From positions 1-15,049 of the forward strand of contig JAHJMH010000036.1 in the NCBI GenBank assembly GCA_018821425.1: a DNA stretch of 15,049 nt. The letters run 5' to 3'. Made by a program: the position numbers and the translations under genes. Of this stretch, positions 7,729-12,839 are shown one piece after another; the stretch's first letter is position 1, and each line of letters opens with the position of its first letter. The notes below the pieces were generated by a model. It saw only the letters and a program-made list of their open reading frames with translations. It did no database searches and was not told where the DNA came from. The DNA comes from Nanobdellota archaeon. Lineage in GTDB: Archaea > Nanobdellota > Nanobdellia > Pacearchaeales > GW2011-AR1.

Positions 7729-8355
7729 ATGCCAGAACAACAATTCAAAAGAAACACTGCATACAAACTTCGAATCGGAGATATTCTAATCGGAAAGCCA
7801 GTAATCAATGAAGAAAAGTTCGCATTCCTCGAACTAGGCGACAAAAAAATAGTCCGAGTAAACATAATCGGAAACATCGTTGACAGATACGAAAGTGAAG
7901 GCGAGCGAAAATATGTTTTTTTAACCCTCGACGACGGCTCCGGTCAAATAAAGCTAAAAGCTTTCGGCGACGACTTAGAAAAATTCAAATCCGTTGTCCA
8001 AGGACAAACTGTAACCGTCATCGGCGTTCTGCGAAACTGGAACGAAGAAACATACATTGCTCCCGAAATTATAAATGAACAAGATCCCAAATATCTTTTA
8101 TTAAGAAAACTTGAGACTGAAAAAGAAAGAGCGACGACTGCAAAGCCAGTTGAGAAAGAAGAAGTTATGGCGATAAAAGATAATCTCCTTGAATTAATAA
8201 AAAGCTCTGAAGAAAACGGGGGAATCGAAACTGAGGAGGTTCTACGGAAATTCCCTGAAATCTCACCTTCAATAATAAACCAAGAAATTAAAAGACTTCT
8301 TGAAGAAGGAATAATCTTCGAACCACGCCCCGGAAAAGTTCGGTATTTGGGATAA
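7729..8355 (+). CDS. RPA-like single-stranded DNA-binding protein (OB fold plus winged helix)
   Basis: Likely coats single-stranded DNA during replication and repair. Residues ~10-120 form an OB-fold region: AYKLRIGDILIGKP, RVNIIGNIVDRY, YVFLTLDDGSGQIKLKAFG and GQTVTVIGVLRNWNEETYIAPEII. This is the archaeal RPA32/RPA41-like pattern. After a charged linker, residues ~148-208 form a winged-helix-like domain (LLELIKSSEENGGIETEEVLRKF, INQEIKRLLEEGIIFEPRPGKVRYLG). An ATG at 7711 would add six residues, but the TATA box places transcription start at about 7727, so MPEQQFKRNTAYK is the likely N-terminus. It follows MCM, a sensible functional neighbour, but has its own promoter. The OB-fold call is firm; the exact RPA subunit class is not. 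Confidence 0.85.
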   Translation: MPEQQFKRNTAYKLRIGDILIGKPVINEEKFAFLELGDKKIVRVNIIGNIVDRYESEGERKYVFLTLDDGSGQIKLKAFGDDLEKFKSVVQGQTVTVIGVLRNWNEETYIAPEIINEQDPKYLLLRKLETEKERATTAKPVEKEEVMAIKDNLLELIKSSEENGGIETEEVLRKFPEISPSIINQEIKRLLEEGIIFEPRPGKVRYLG

Positions 8356-8356
8356 A

Positions 8357-8475
8357 ATGGAAATAATTTACTCCAAACATTGGATTAAAAAACAGAGAGA
8401 TAAAAAAAAGATATCACTAATGATAAGATTGAGTTTGTAATAACCAACTCAAAAATATTCAATGATAATTTATAA
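8357..8475 (+). pseudogene. Frameshifted, truncated remnant of a small DUF4258-like toxin gene
   Basis: The ATG at 8357 opens MEIIYSKHWIKKQRDKKKIS and then stops at 8438. From 8416 the -1 frame continues with TNDKIEFVITNSKIFNDNL before stopping at 8473. Joined, the two halves read like the N-terminal half of a DUF4258-type protein (tyrosine/histidine start, then an IEFVI.NS helix). Such small toxin-like proteins are, to my knowledge, often encoded beside DUF2283 genes, and a DUF2283 gene is the very next one. The C-terminal half is missing. The family assignment rests on pattern memory and the remnant is too short to be certain. Confidence 0.45.
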
Positions 8476-8476
8476 T
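8467..8476 (+). promoter_or_regulatory. TATA box of the DUF2283 gene
   Basis: AATTTATAAT is centred 28.5 bp before the ATG at 8500. It overlaps the end of the decayed upstream frame, so the DUF2283 gene now has an independent promoter. Confidence 0.5.
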
Positions 8477-8499
8477 CACGGCTTATTGGTTAAATTAAG

Positions 8500-8715
8500 A
8501 TGAAAGAAATAACATATGACAAAGAAGCAGACGTATTAAACATTGATTTAGAAAATAAAAAATATTGGAAAAGCATTGAACTTCCAAATGGGATGATTGT
8601 AGATATCGCAGAAGACGGAAGCATAATATCTATTGAAATTTTATGGGCGAGTAAATTCTTTTCTGGAGATGCGAAAAGAGTTATTGAAACCGCAAAGCCG
8701 GTTTCCTTAGATTAA
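8500..8715 (+). CDS. DUF2283 family protein (possible orphan antitoxin)
   Basis: A 71-residue protein matching DUF2283: opening ITYDKEADVLNIDL, then a central NGMIVDIAEDGSIISIEIL and the short ASKFF segment. DUF2283 proteins are small alpha/beta proteins of unproven function. They are frequently found next to DUF4258-type proteins, which has led to the idea that the pair is a toxin-antitoxin module (inference). Here the upstream partner appears to be a frameshifted fragment, so this would be a survivor without its toxin. Promoter spacing suggests leaderless expression. It converges on the minus-strand membrane gene with 26 bp between stops. Confidence 0.85.
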   Translation: MKEITYDKEADVLNIDLENKKYWKSIELPNGMIVDIAEDGSIISIEILWASKFFSGDAKRVIETAKPVSLD

Positions 8716-8741
8716 TTTTAACCCGACGATCCTATTTGTTA

Positions 8742-9275
8742 TTATCTCCTCTTTTTCTTATACGTAAGACTATTCATTCTGAACGCAAGCCAGATTACTA
8801 TAACAAGTCCAATTAATGAAAGAACAAATTTAAGCCAATCGTCAGCGAAACTCCAAAATCCTGTAACACCCCAAAGAATGACTCCAACTCCACCCGCCAT
8901 CAAACCTGCACCGACTGCTTCCAACCCGAAAATAAGAGCACCGACCGCAATTACTGCAATTCCGAGGGGAAGCGCTATTAAGAAAATGTTTCTTGAATAA
9001 ACCCCATTAGCAACATCATAATCTTTACTGCAAGTAAAATCTCTATTGCAATATCCTTGCGGACAAGGTTCAGTCACACATCGAATATCTTGCGGTTCCC
9101 ATTGACCGCCAGTAGTCTCACACTGTTCTTGATTCTCAATAATCTGATTTATCTTGAACTCCCCGCAATAATCATCATAATTAGGACGCTCATAAATCAA
9201 AGCAACACCCTGAACAACAACAGAAATTGTCAGAATCATAATCGCAATCCCTATTACTATATTCTTCAAAGCCAT
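8742..9275 (-). CDS. Membrane protein with Cys-rich extracytoplasmic loop, unknown function
   Basis: A 177-residue protein. An N-terminal hydrophobic segment (~5-28, IVIGIAIMILTISVVVQGVALIY) acts as signal anchor. A hydrophilic region of ~65 residues (30-93) carries six Cys: YCGEF, QCETT, RCV, PCP, YCN and TCS. Further hydrophobic helices follow at ~97-117, 119-139 (with GAGLMAGGVGVILWGV) and 148-167, and the tail is basic (YKKKRR). The even Cys number outside the membrane suggests three disulfides (inference). I do not recognise a characterised family. Its minus-strand TATA box is 25 bp before the ATG, and the gene is divergent from aIF2-beta. Confidence 0.75.
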   Translation of the reverse strand: MALKNIVIGIAIMILTISVVVQGVALIYERPNYDDYCGEFKINQIIENQEQCETTGGQWEPQDIRCVTEPCPQGYCNRDFTCSKDYDVANGVYSRNIFLIALPLGIAVIAVGALIFGLEAVGAGLMAGGVGVILWGVTGFWSFADDWLKFVLSLIGLVIVIWLAFRMNSLTYKKKRR

Positions 9276-9294
9276 AATATACTCAAGTGTAAAA

Positions 9295-9306
9295 GATTTA
9301 TAAATC
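9295..9306 (-). promoter_or_regulatory. TATA box of the 8742-9275 membrane gene
   Basis: GATTTATAAATC, a perfect palindrome, is centred about 25 bp before the minus-strand ATG at 9275. Leaderless spacing. Confidence 0.6.
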
Positions 9307-9330
9307 TTCTCCGAATCGCAATCACTCTTT

Positions 9331-9410
9331 GGGTGGGCGAGCGGTGTCGTGGTAGCAGCAAATTGCCTTTACACCTTTCGCGTGCGAAGTCGGGAGTAAG
9401 GTGGGAAAAC
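9331..9410 (+). repeat. 80-bp dispersed G-rich element, intergenic copy (A)
   Basis: Aligns without gaps to 13261-13340. The outer blocks are nearly identical: the first 10 bases are the same, GGTAG is shared, and CGTGCG(A/G)AGTCGGGAGTA(A/G)GG is shared. The middle 30 bases have diverged. Bases 9342-9349 can pair with 9385-9392 using wobbles and one mismatch, matching a cleaner stem in copy B. Both copies are open in the same + strand frame (VGER.RG...SRA.SGV). The element lies between two divergent promoters, and its last bases merge with the aIF2-beta TATA box. Confidence 0.8.
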
Positions 9411-9418
9411 TTATAAAC
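9409..9418 (+). promoter_or_regulatory. TATA box of aIF2-beta
   Basis: ACTTATAAAC is centred 25.5 bp before the ATG at 9439. It begins where the repeat element ends. Confidence 0.6.
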
Positions 9419-9438
9419 CGCCCCGTCGCTTTTATCCC

Positions 9439-9855
9439 ATGGAACAATATGAAAAACTGCTCGAAGAAGCATACGGAAAAGTAAAGCAAACAAACTCTAC
9501 TGGAGAAAGATTCGAAATTCCCAAAGTCGAAGGGCACTTTGAAGGTAAAAAGACCATCCTTTCAAATTTTTTCCAAATTGCTTCGCACTTGAGGAGAAAT
9601 CCGGAACACTTTCAAAAATTCATGCTTAAGGAATTAGCAGCCGCAGGTCAAAAAGAAGGGGATCGACTTATTCTCAATATGACCGTACCAAGTTCAAAGA
9701 TAAATCAAAAAATCGAAGAATATGTGAACGAGTTCGTCCTCTGCAAAGAATGCAAAAAGCCCGACACAGAACTCATAAGGGAATCCCAAAGTAGGATAAC
9801 TTTCATCAATTGTTTAGCTTGCGGCGCGAAACATTCAGTCAGAAGCAAGATTTAA
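9439..9855 (+). CDS. Translation initiation factor aIF2 subunit beta
   Basis: Subunit of the aIF2 heterotrimer that brings Met-tRNAi to the small ribosomal subunit. It has 138 residues, the usual archaeal length. The central alpha/beta domain (~30-95) has RFEIPKVEGHFEGKKTILSNF, HLRRNPEHFQKFMLKEL and the LNMTVPSSKINQKIEEYV segment. The C-terminal zinc ribbon uses C102, C105, C125 and C128 (LCKEC, INCLACG). All four ligands are intact. The N-terminal gamma-binding helix (EQYEKLLEEAYGKV) is present. A TATA box at leaderless spacing fixes the ATG. Neighbouring DUF424 and aIF1A make this a translation-oriented stretch. Confidence 0.97.
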   Translation: MEQYEKLLEEAYGKVKQTNSTGERFEIPKVEGHFEGKKTILSNFFQIASHLRRNPEHFQKFMLKELAAAGQKEGDRLILNMTVPSSKINQKIEEYVNEFVLCKECKKPDTELIRESQSRITFINCLACGAKHSVRSKI

Positions 9856-9859
9856 CAAA

Positions 9860-9869
9860 AGATTTAAAG
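9860..9869 (+). promoter_or_regulatory. TATA box of the isochorismatase-like gene
   Basis: AGATTTAAAG is centred 25.5 bp before the ATG at 9890. It overlaps the alternative GTG at 9869, which would then lie upstream of the transcript, so 9890 is the start. Confidence 0.55.
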
Positions 9870-9889
9870 TGAAGTTACCATCCTCTTCT

Positions 9890-10498
9890 ATGAACAAAAT
9901 AAAAATAATTTCTGTAGATTTCCAAAAAGATTTTACTTCAAAAGAAGGAATTTGTTTTAGGCCTCGTAAAAGTGTCCGGTTCGTGAAAGAGACTCTTGTT
10001 CCATTCTTAAATAAAAATAATATTAAGATTGCAGAGATAATCTCAGATTATAGGCAACCTCGCCCAGGAGACAGAGGAGATTGCTGTCATCCCGGAAAAG
10101 AAGGTTACGAATCTGAGGTTCCAAAAGAAGTTAAAATCAAACCAAGTTGGATTAAGTGTATGAATTCTCCAATTTGGACAAGGAGAAATATTGGAATTAA
10201 AGACGCAAAGCCGGGAATTCCTTATCAAGACTCCAAAAAATTTAACCAATGGTTATCAAAAACAATAGGGAAGCCAAAAGAAAAAGAGGTGATCTTAATA
10301 GGTTTGACTACAGATTGTTGTGTTTTATGTACCGCACAAGAATTAAGTTGGCGAGGTTATAAGGTTAGAATTTTAGAAGAAGCAACTGACACTTATTCTG
10401 GAAAGGAAAAGGAGAAAGCACAATTGCTCAAGAATCCTCCGTTAATAAATTGGACAAAATCAATATCCTGGAAAGAACTAAAAGAAATTTTAGAGTAA
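9890..10498 (+). CDS. Isochorismatase-fold cysteine hydrolase, substrate unknown
   Basis: A 202-residue member of the isochorismatase/nicotinamidase superfamily. The catalytic Asp lies in VDFQKDF (D10). The family nucleophile region reads LIGLTTDCCVLCTAQEL, with the expected nucleophile C144 directly before Val and extra Cys at 143 and 147. GYKVRILEEATDTYSG follows, as in the family. The usual metal-site motif after strand 2 is replaced by DYRQPRPGDRGDCCHPG with a Cys pair, so substrate and metal use may differ from classical nicotinamidase. Codons are AT-richer (many TTA Leu) than in aIF2-beta, hinting at a different history. Superfamily is firm, activity is open; NAD salvage is one possibility. 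Confidence 0.85.
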   Translation: MNKIKIISVDFQKDFTSKEGICFRPRKSVRFVKETLVPFLNKNNIKIAEIISDYRQPRPGDRGDCCHPGKEGYESEVPKEVKIKPSWIKCMNSPIWTRRNIGIKDAKPGIPYQDSKKFNQWLSKTIGKPKEKEVILIGLTTDCCVLCTAQELSWRGYKVRILEEATDTYSGKEKEKAQLLKNPPLINWTKSISWKELKEILE

Positions 10499-10513
10499 TG
10501 GGTCTGTGCGAAA

Positions 10514-10523
10514 CTTTAAAAAT
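10514..10523 (+). promoter_or_regulatory. TATA box upstream of the 10567 gene
   Basis: CTTTAAAAAT is centred 48 bp before the ATG at 10567, predicting a leader of about 22 nt. That leader contains AGGAGAT (10553-10559), a strong Shine-Dalgarno motif 7 nt before the ATG, in contrast to the leaderless genes around it. Confidence 0.5.
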
Positions 10524-10566
10524 CAAAATTCCCTATGATTTTCAATTAAAATAGGAGATAAAATTA

Positions 10567-10791
10567 ATGGTAACAGGATATTGTGTTGTATGTGGAAGAC
10601 CGGACAAAGAAAACGGGAAAAACATTGAAATGATGGACAGCCCAAAGCCCAAGATTAACCAAACTGCGCGTGGGGGTTACATGGCAAAGGGAATCTGTAG
10701 CAAATGCAAAAAGACCAAGATGTGTGCTATGATGTCAAAAGACAACGCAGAAAAAGCAATCGAATCTGGAGAAGCAGAGAAAGACTTTTAA
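10567..10791 (+). CDS. Small zinc-ribbon-like protein (DUF5679-like)
   Basis: A 74-residue protein with two Cys pairs, YCVVCGRP and GICSKCKKTKMC, that probably bind one zinc. Between them is a short polar segment (EMMDSPKPKINQTARGGYMAKG). The layout resembles DUF5679-type archaeal zinc ribbons, in which a conserved Arg/Gly linker precedes the second knuckle. Function is unknown; RNA or ribosome association is only a guess from its neighbours. It is translated from a leader with AGGAGAT, one of the clearest Shine-Dalgarno motifs in the window. DUF424 starts 17 bp after its stop and is probably cotranscribed. Confidence 0.75.
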   Translation: MVTGYCVVCGRPDKENGKNIEMMDSPKPKINQTARGGYMAKGICSKCKKTKMCAMMSKDNAEKAIESGEAEKDF

Positions 10792-10808
10792 TTGTATTTT
10801 TATTTAAA

Positions 10809-11141
10809 ATGTTCGTGAACGTGATAAAATCCTATAGAGACGTTGTCGCGGTATGCGACAAGGAACTCTTAGGTAAAAAGTTCGAAGAACCCGTGCCCGC
10901 CGGCGTTCGAGGTCTTGTAAGACAACTTGATGTAAAAGAAAATTTTTATAAAAACTCGGAAAATCCGGAACCGATGACTGAAGAAAGCGTTCGAAAAATA
11001 ATGGAAAAAATGCAAGAGGAAGACGCTACATTCAATCTTATCGGAAAAAAATCCGTGAAAGTCGCGCTTGAATTAGGCATAATCACTGAGGAAAACGTAG
11101 GAAAAATCCAAGGGATTCCTTTTGCATTAGTTCTCTTGTAA
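10809..11141 (+). CDS. DUF424 family protein
   Basis: A 110-residue protein matching the archaeal DUF424 family. It begins FVNVIKSYRDVVAVCDKELLGKKFEE, where the family has a V.AVCD.ELLG motif. Then come a LDVKENFYKN segment and a C-terminal TFNLIGKKSVKVALELGIITEENVGKIQGIPFALV (IGxxxVxxAxxxGxI and GxPxA signatures, here spanning residues ~75-110). The molecular role is not established. Its strict archaeal distribution and the nearby translation factors suggest an information-processing role. A longer frame from 10704 would overlap the upstream gene and lacks family similarity, so the ATG at 10809 is chosen. Probably cotranscribed with the 10567 gene. Confidence 0.88.
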   Translation: MFVNVIKSYRDVVAVCDKELLGKKFEEPVPAGVRGLVRQLDVKENFYKNSENPEPMTEESVRKIMEKMQEEDATFNLIGKKSVKVALELGIITEENVGKIQGIPFALVLL

Positions 11142-11142
11142 A

Positions 11143-11152
11143 ATTTATAAAT
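11143..11152 (+). promoter_or_regulatory. TATA box of aIF1A
   Basis: ATTTATAAAT is centred 25.5 bp before the ATG at 11173, directly after the DUF424 stop. Leaderless start. Confidence 0.6.
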
Positions 11153-11172
11153 GAACTTTCATTGAAAAATAG

Positions 11173-11505
11173 ATGGCATACTACAAAAAAGGAAAGAACA
11201 ACGAACCTGAAGCTCCAGTTACAAGAGTTCGACTTCCCCGTGGAGAGCGAGAACTCATGGGAACAGTTGAACAAAGATACGGCGGAAACAAGATGCTCAT
11301 AAATTGTTTTGACGGAAAATCGAGAAACTGCCGCGTGCCCGGAAGGTTAAGAAGAGCTCTTTGGCTTCGTCCTGGAGATGTCGTAATTGTTGAACTCTGG
11401 GAATTAGATAAAGAGAAAGGAGATGTGATATTCAAATACAGACCAAATCAAGTAGCATGGCTTAACCAAAACGGCTATTTGAAAACGGAAAGTTTGGAGT
11501 TCTAA
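11173..11505 (+). CDS. eif1A: Translation initiation factor aIF1A
   Basis: Small OB-fold factor that binds the ribosomal A site during initiation, the archaeal counterpart of eIF1A and bacterial IF1. It has 110 residues, the normal length. The OB fold runs over ~20-95: VRLPRGERELMGTVEQRYGGNKMLINCFDGKSRNCRVPGRLRRALWLRPGDVVIVELWELDKEKGDVIFKY, broken here only by family-typical substitutions, with the RIPGRxRR-like signature as RVPGRLRR. The N-terminus is basic (YYKKGKNN) and the C-terminus ends in the NQVAWLNQNGYL segment. It has its own TATA box at leaderless spacing. A Nudix gene and the KH protein follow. Confidence 0.97.
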   Translation: MAYYKKGKNNEPEAPVTRVRLPRGERELMGTVEQRYGGNKMLINCFDGKSRNCRVPGRLRRALWLRPGDVVIVELWELDKEKGDVIFKYRPNQVAWLNQNGYLKTESLEF

Positions 11506-11548
11506 GATATTTAATTCACTACACTTAGATTTAAATAATTGATAACAA

Positions 11549-11565
11549 AAATCACAGCGTGATTT
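11549..11565. other. 7-bp perfect hairpin after aIF1A
   Basis: AAATCAC and GTGATTT are exact inverted repeats around an AGC triloop, 44 bp after the aIF1A stop. It could stabilise the 3' end of the aIF1A transcript or act as a protein site. No T tract follows, so it is not a classical terminator. Confidence 0.4.
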
Positions 11566-11590
11566 CACCTTATTAACAGTTTCCTCTTTG

Positions 11591-11608
11591 GGCGGGTGGG
11601 AGGGACAC
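11591..11608 (+). repeat. G-rich dispersed element, short copy, with quadruplex motif
   Basis: GGGCGGGTGGGAGGG at 11591-11605 differs from 873-887 in a single base and is again a four-run, single-nucleotide-loop quadruplex motif. The tail GGGACACT parallels the ends of the other elements (GGGGCACT at 13333-13340). It lies between aIF1A and the Nudix gene, about 65 bp before the Nudix start, in AT-rich DNA. Confidence 0.5.
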
Positions 11609-11670
11609 TGAAGGTTAACAAACAATTAACAAAAACCTTTTAACATTCCATTTCTTCTAAATAGAATAAG

Positions 11671-12144
11671 ATGCCGAAATCTTTTGGGAAAAACGTCAGG
11701 GAAAAAATTGTTTCACATTTGATAAAATCAAAACTAGTCATAGTTGGAATTCCTGCCATAATTAAAAATTCAAGGGGCGAAATTCTCCTCGGGAAAAGAG
11801 AAAAAAACGCAGTTTATTATCCATCAACATGGGGATTGCCGGGCGGTTTAATGGACAGGGGAGAATCAATTGACAAAGCCATAAGAAGAGAACTAAAAGA
11901 AGAACTCGGCGTCAGTTCAAACGTAATCAAGCACGGAAAGATTTTTAACTCACTTCCCACAAAAGAGTGTCAAATTCACTCGATAAACATCCCAGTCTAT
12001 TGTGAAATAAAAGGCGCACCAAAATCGGAAGATGAAACCTCTGAGGTGAAATGGTTCAAACCGGAAGAAATAAAAAAAATGAAACTCGCTTACCGCCATA
12101 AAGAAATATTAAAAGAAGAGGGCATAATCAAATGGAAAAAATAA
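11671..12144 (+). CDS. Nudix hydrolase
   Basis: Hydrolyses a nucleoside diphosphate linked to another group; substrate not predictable. The 157 residues contain a perfect Nudix box at 59-81 (G-x5-E65-x7-R73-E74-L-x-E77-E78-x-G-V) that binds the divalent metal. Before it are the fold's first strands, VGIPAIIKNSRGEILLGKRE and the STWGLPGG segment. After it is EVKWFKPEEIKKMKL, usual for MutT/ADP-ribose-like Nudix proteins. A weak TATA (CTTTTAAC, ~11638-11645) lies about 30 bp before the ATG. The KH gene overlaps its 3' end by 13 nt, so the two are very likely one transcription and translation unit. Confidence 0.93.
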   Translation: MPKSFGKNVREKIVSHLIKSKLVIVGIPAIIKNSRGEILLGKREKNAVYYPSTWGLPGGLMDRGESIDKAIRRELKEELGVSSNVIKHGKIFNSLPTKECQIHSINIPVYCEIKGAPKSEDETSEVKWFKPEEIKKMKLAYRHKEILKEEGIIKWKK

Positions 12145-12656
12145 TTATTGAAAAAATTGTGCGAGTTACAAAAAACAGAAAGAAACTCGAAGAAAAACTC
12201 GGGGTTCGTATTGAAAACAGAGGTAAAGAAGTTTTTGTGTCCGGCGGCGCGGAAGACGAATACATTGCAGTCAAAGTAATTGAAGCCCTCGAGTTCGGTT
12301 TCCCATTCTCAACAGCCATACTCTTAACTAGTGAAGATTTCATGTTTGAAATTCTGAACATAAAAGACCACACAACGAGGAAAGATCTAACAAGAGTCAG
12401 AGCAAGAATAATCGGAAAAGAAGGGAAGACATTAAAGACACTTTCCAATCTAACGAAATGTTTTTTTGAGCTTAAGGACAATCGAGTTGGGATAATCGGC
12501 GACCCTGAATATATGAAAAACGCGGAGGAATCTGTAGTCCTCTTGATAAAAGGCTCCAAACACTCTAATGTCTATAGTCATCTTGAAAAGAATCAGGTTC
12601 AACCCGTTCTAGACCTCGGACTGAGAGAAGAAAAAAGCCGAAAGAATAACTTTTAA
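12132..12656 (+). CDS. KH-domain RNA-binding protein, archaeal Dim2/Pno1 (Krr1-like)
   Basis: Archaeal homologue of Dim2/Pno1, which in eukaryotes binds the 3' end of pre-16S/18S rRNA during small-subunit assembly. It has 174 residues with two KH-like units. The first, degenerate unit is ~1-75 (VTKNRKKLEEKLGVRIENRGKEVFVSG, ending in DEYIAVKVIEALEFGF). The second is ~85-155, with a canonical GxxG loop in RARIIGKEGKTLKTLSNLT and the strand VGIIGDPEYMKNAEESV. Interaction with translation factor aIF2 is known for the family. It overlaps the Nudix gene by 13 nt. Its 3' end contains the TATA box of the tRNA gene. Confidence 0.93.
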   Translation: MEKIIIEKIVRVTKNRKKLEEKLGVRIENRGKEVFVSGGAEDEYIAVKVIEALEFGFPFSTAILLTSEDFMFEILNIKDHTTRKDLTRVRARIIGKEGKTLKTLSNLTKCFFELKDNRVGIIGDPEYMKNAEESVVLLIKGSKHSNVYSHLEKNQVQPVLDLGLREEKSRKNNF

Positions 12657-12660
12657 ATAC
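12649..12660 (+). promoter_or_regulatory. TATA box of tRNA-Asn, overlapping the KH stop codon
   Basis: ACTTTTAAATAC is centred 28 bp before the first tRNA base at 12683. The box includes the TAA stop of the KH gene, an example of how tightly the genes are packed. Confidence 0.55.
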
Positions 12661-12682
12661 GGCTTTCTTATCTTAAAATTAA

Positions 12683-12805
12683 GACCCGGTAGCTCAGTTG
12701 GTAGAGCGCATGACTGTTAAACTAAAACACGTGTGGTTTTAGGACCGCAAGAAACTGTGTTTCGCAGCAATCATGATGTCGTAGGTTCGAGTCCTGCCCG
12801 GGTCG
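12683..12805 (+). tRNA. tRNA-Asn (GUU) with a 50-nt intron
   Basis: Acceptor GACCCGG (12683-12689) pairs with CCGGGTC (12798-12804); the discriminator is G and no CCA is encoded. The D arm is GCTC/GAGC (12692-12695, 12704-12707). The anticodon stem is CATGA/TCATG (12709-12713, 12771-12775). The loop is CTGTTAA, giving anticodon GTT at 12716-12718. The variable loop is ATGTC, the T stem GTAGG/CCTGC and the T loop TTCGAGT. The anticodon loop is split by an intron at the canonical 37/38 site. mnmA begins 34 bp downstream with its own TATA box. Confidence 0.95.
12720..12769 (+). other. Archaeal tRNA intron with bulge-helix-bulge
   Basis: Fifty nucleotides removed by the archaeal splicing endonuclease. 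Loop bases CTGT (12714-12717) can pair with GCAG (12764-12767), giving a 4-bp central helix. It is flanked by two 3-nt bulges, TAA (12718-12720) and CAA (12768-12770). Cutting each bulge between its second and third base yields exactly the 37/38 junction. Inside the intron are two hairpins: CTAAAAC/GTTTTAG-like at 12722-12742, and GAAAC-TGT-GTTTC at 12751-12763. Confidence 0.85.
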
Positions 12806-12810
12806 TTCTA

Positions 12811-12820
12811 TTTTTAAAAC
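12811..12820 (+). promoter_or_regulatory. TATA box of mnmA
   Basis: TTTTTAAAAC, right after the tRNA, is centred 24.5 bp before the ATG at 12840. It supports that start rather than the GTG at 12834. The T run may also help end the tRNA transcript. Confidence 0.5.
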
Positions 12821-12839
12821 TAGAATTCTTAATGTGACT

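Noticed and set aside
9057..9493. Overlapping frames on both strands through the 9331-9410 region, with the minus frames sharing ..YH..ARPP with the frame at 13210-13512
   Set aside because: The shared peptide comes from translating the two repeat copies, not from related proteins. The frames overlap aIF2-beta, mnmA or the membrane gene and lack starts with promoters.
10704..10808. Longer N-terminus for the DUF424 protein
   Set aside because: The extra region overlaps the upstream zinc-ribbon gene in another frame and has no similarity to the DUF424 family, whose start fits the ATG at 10809.
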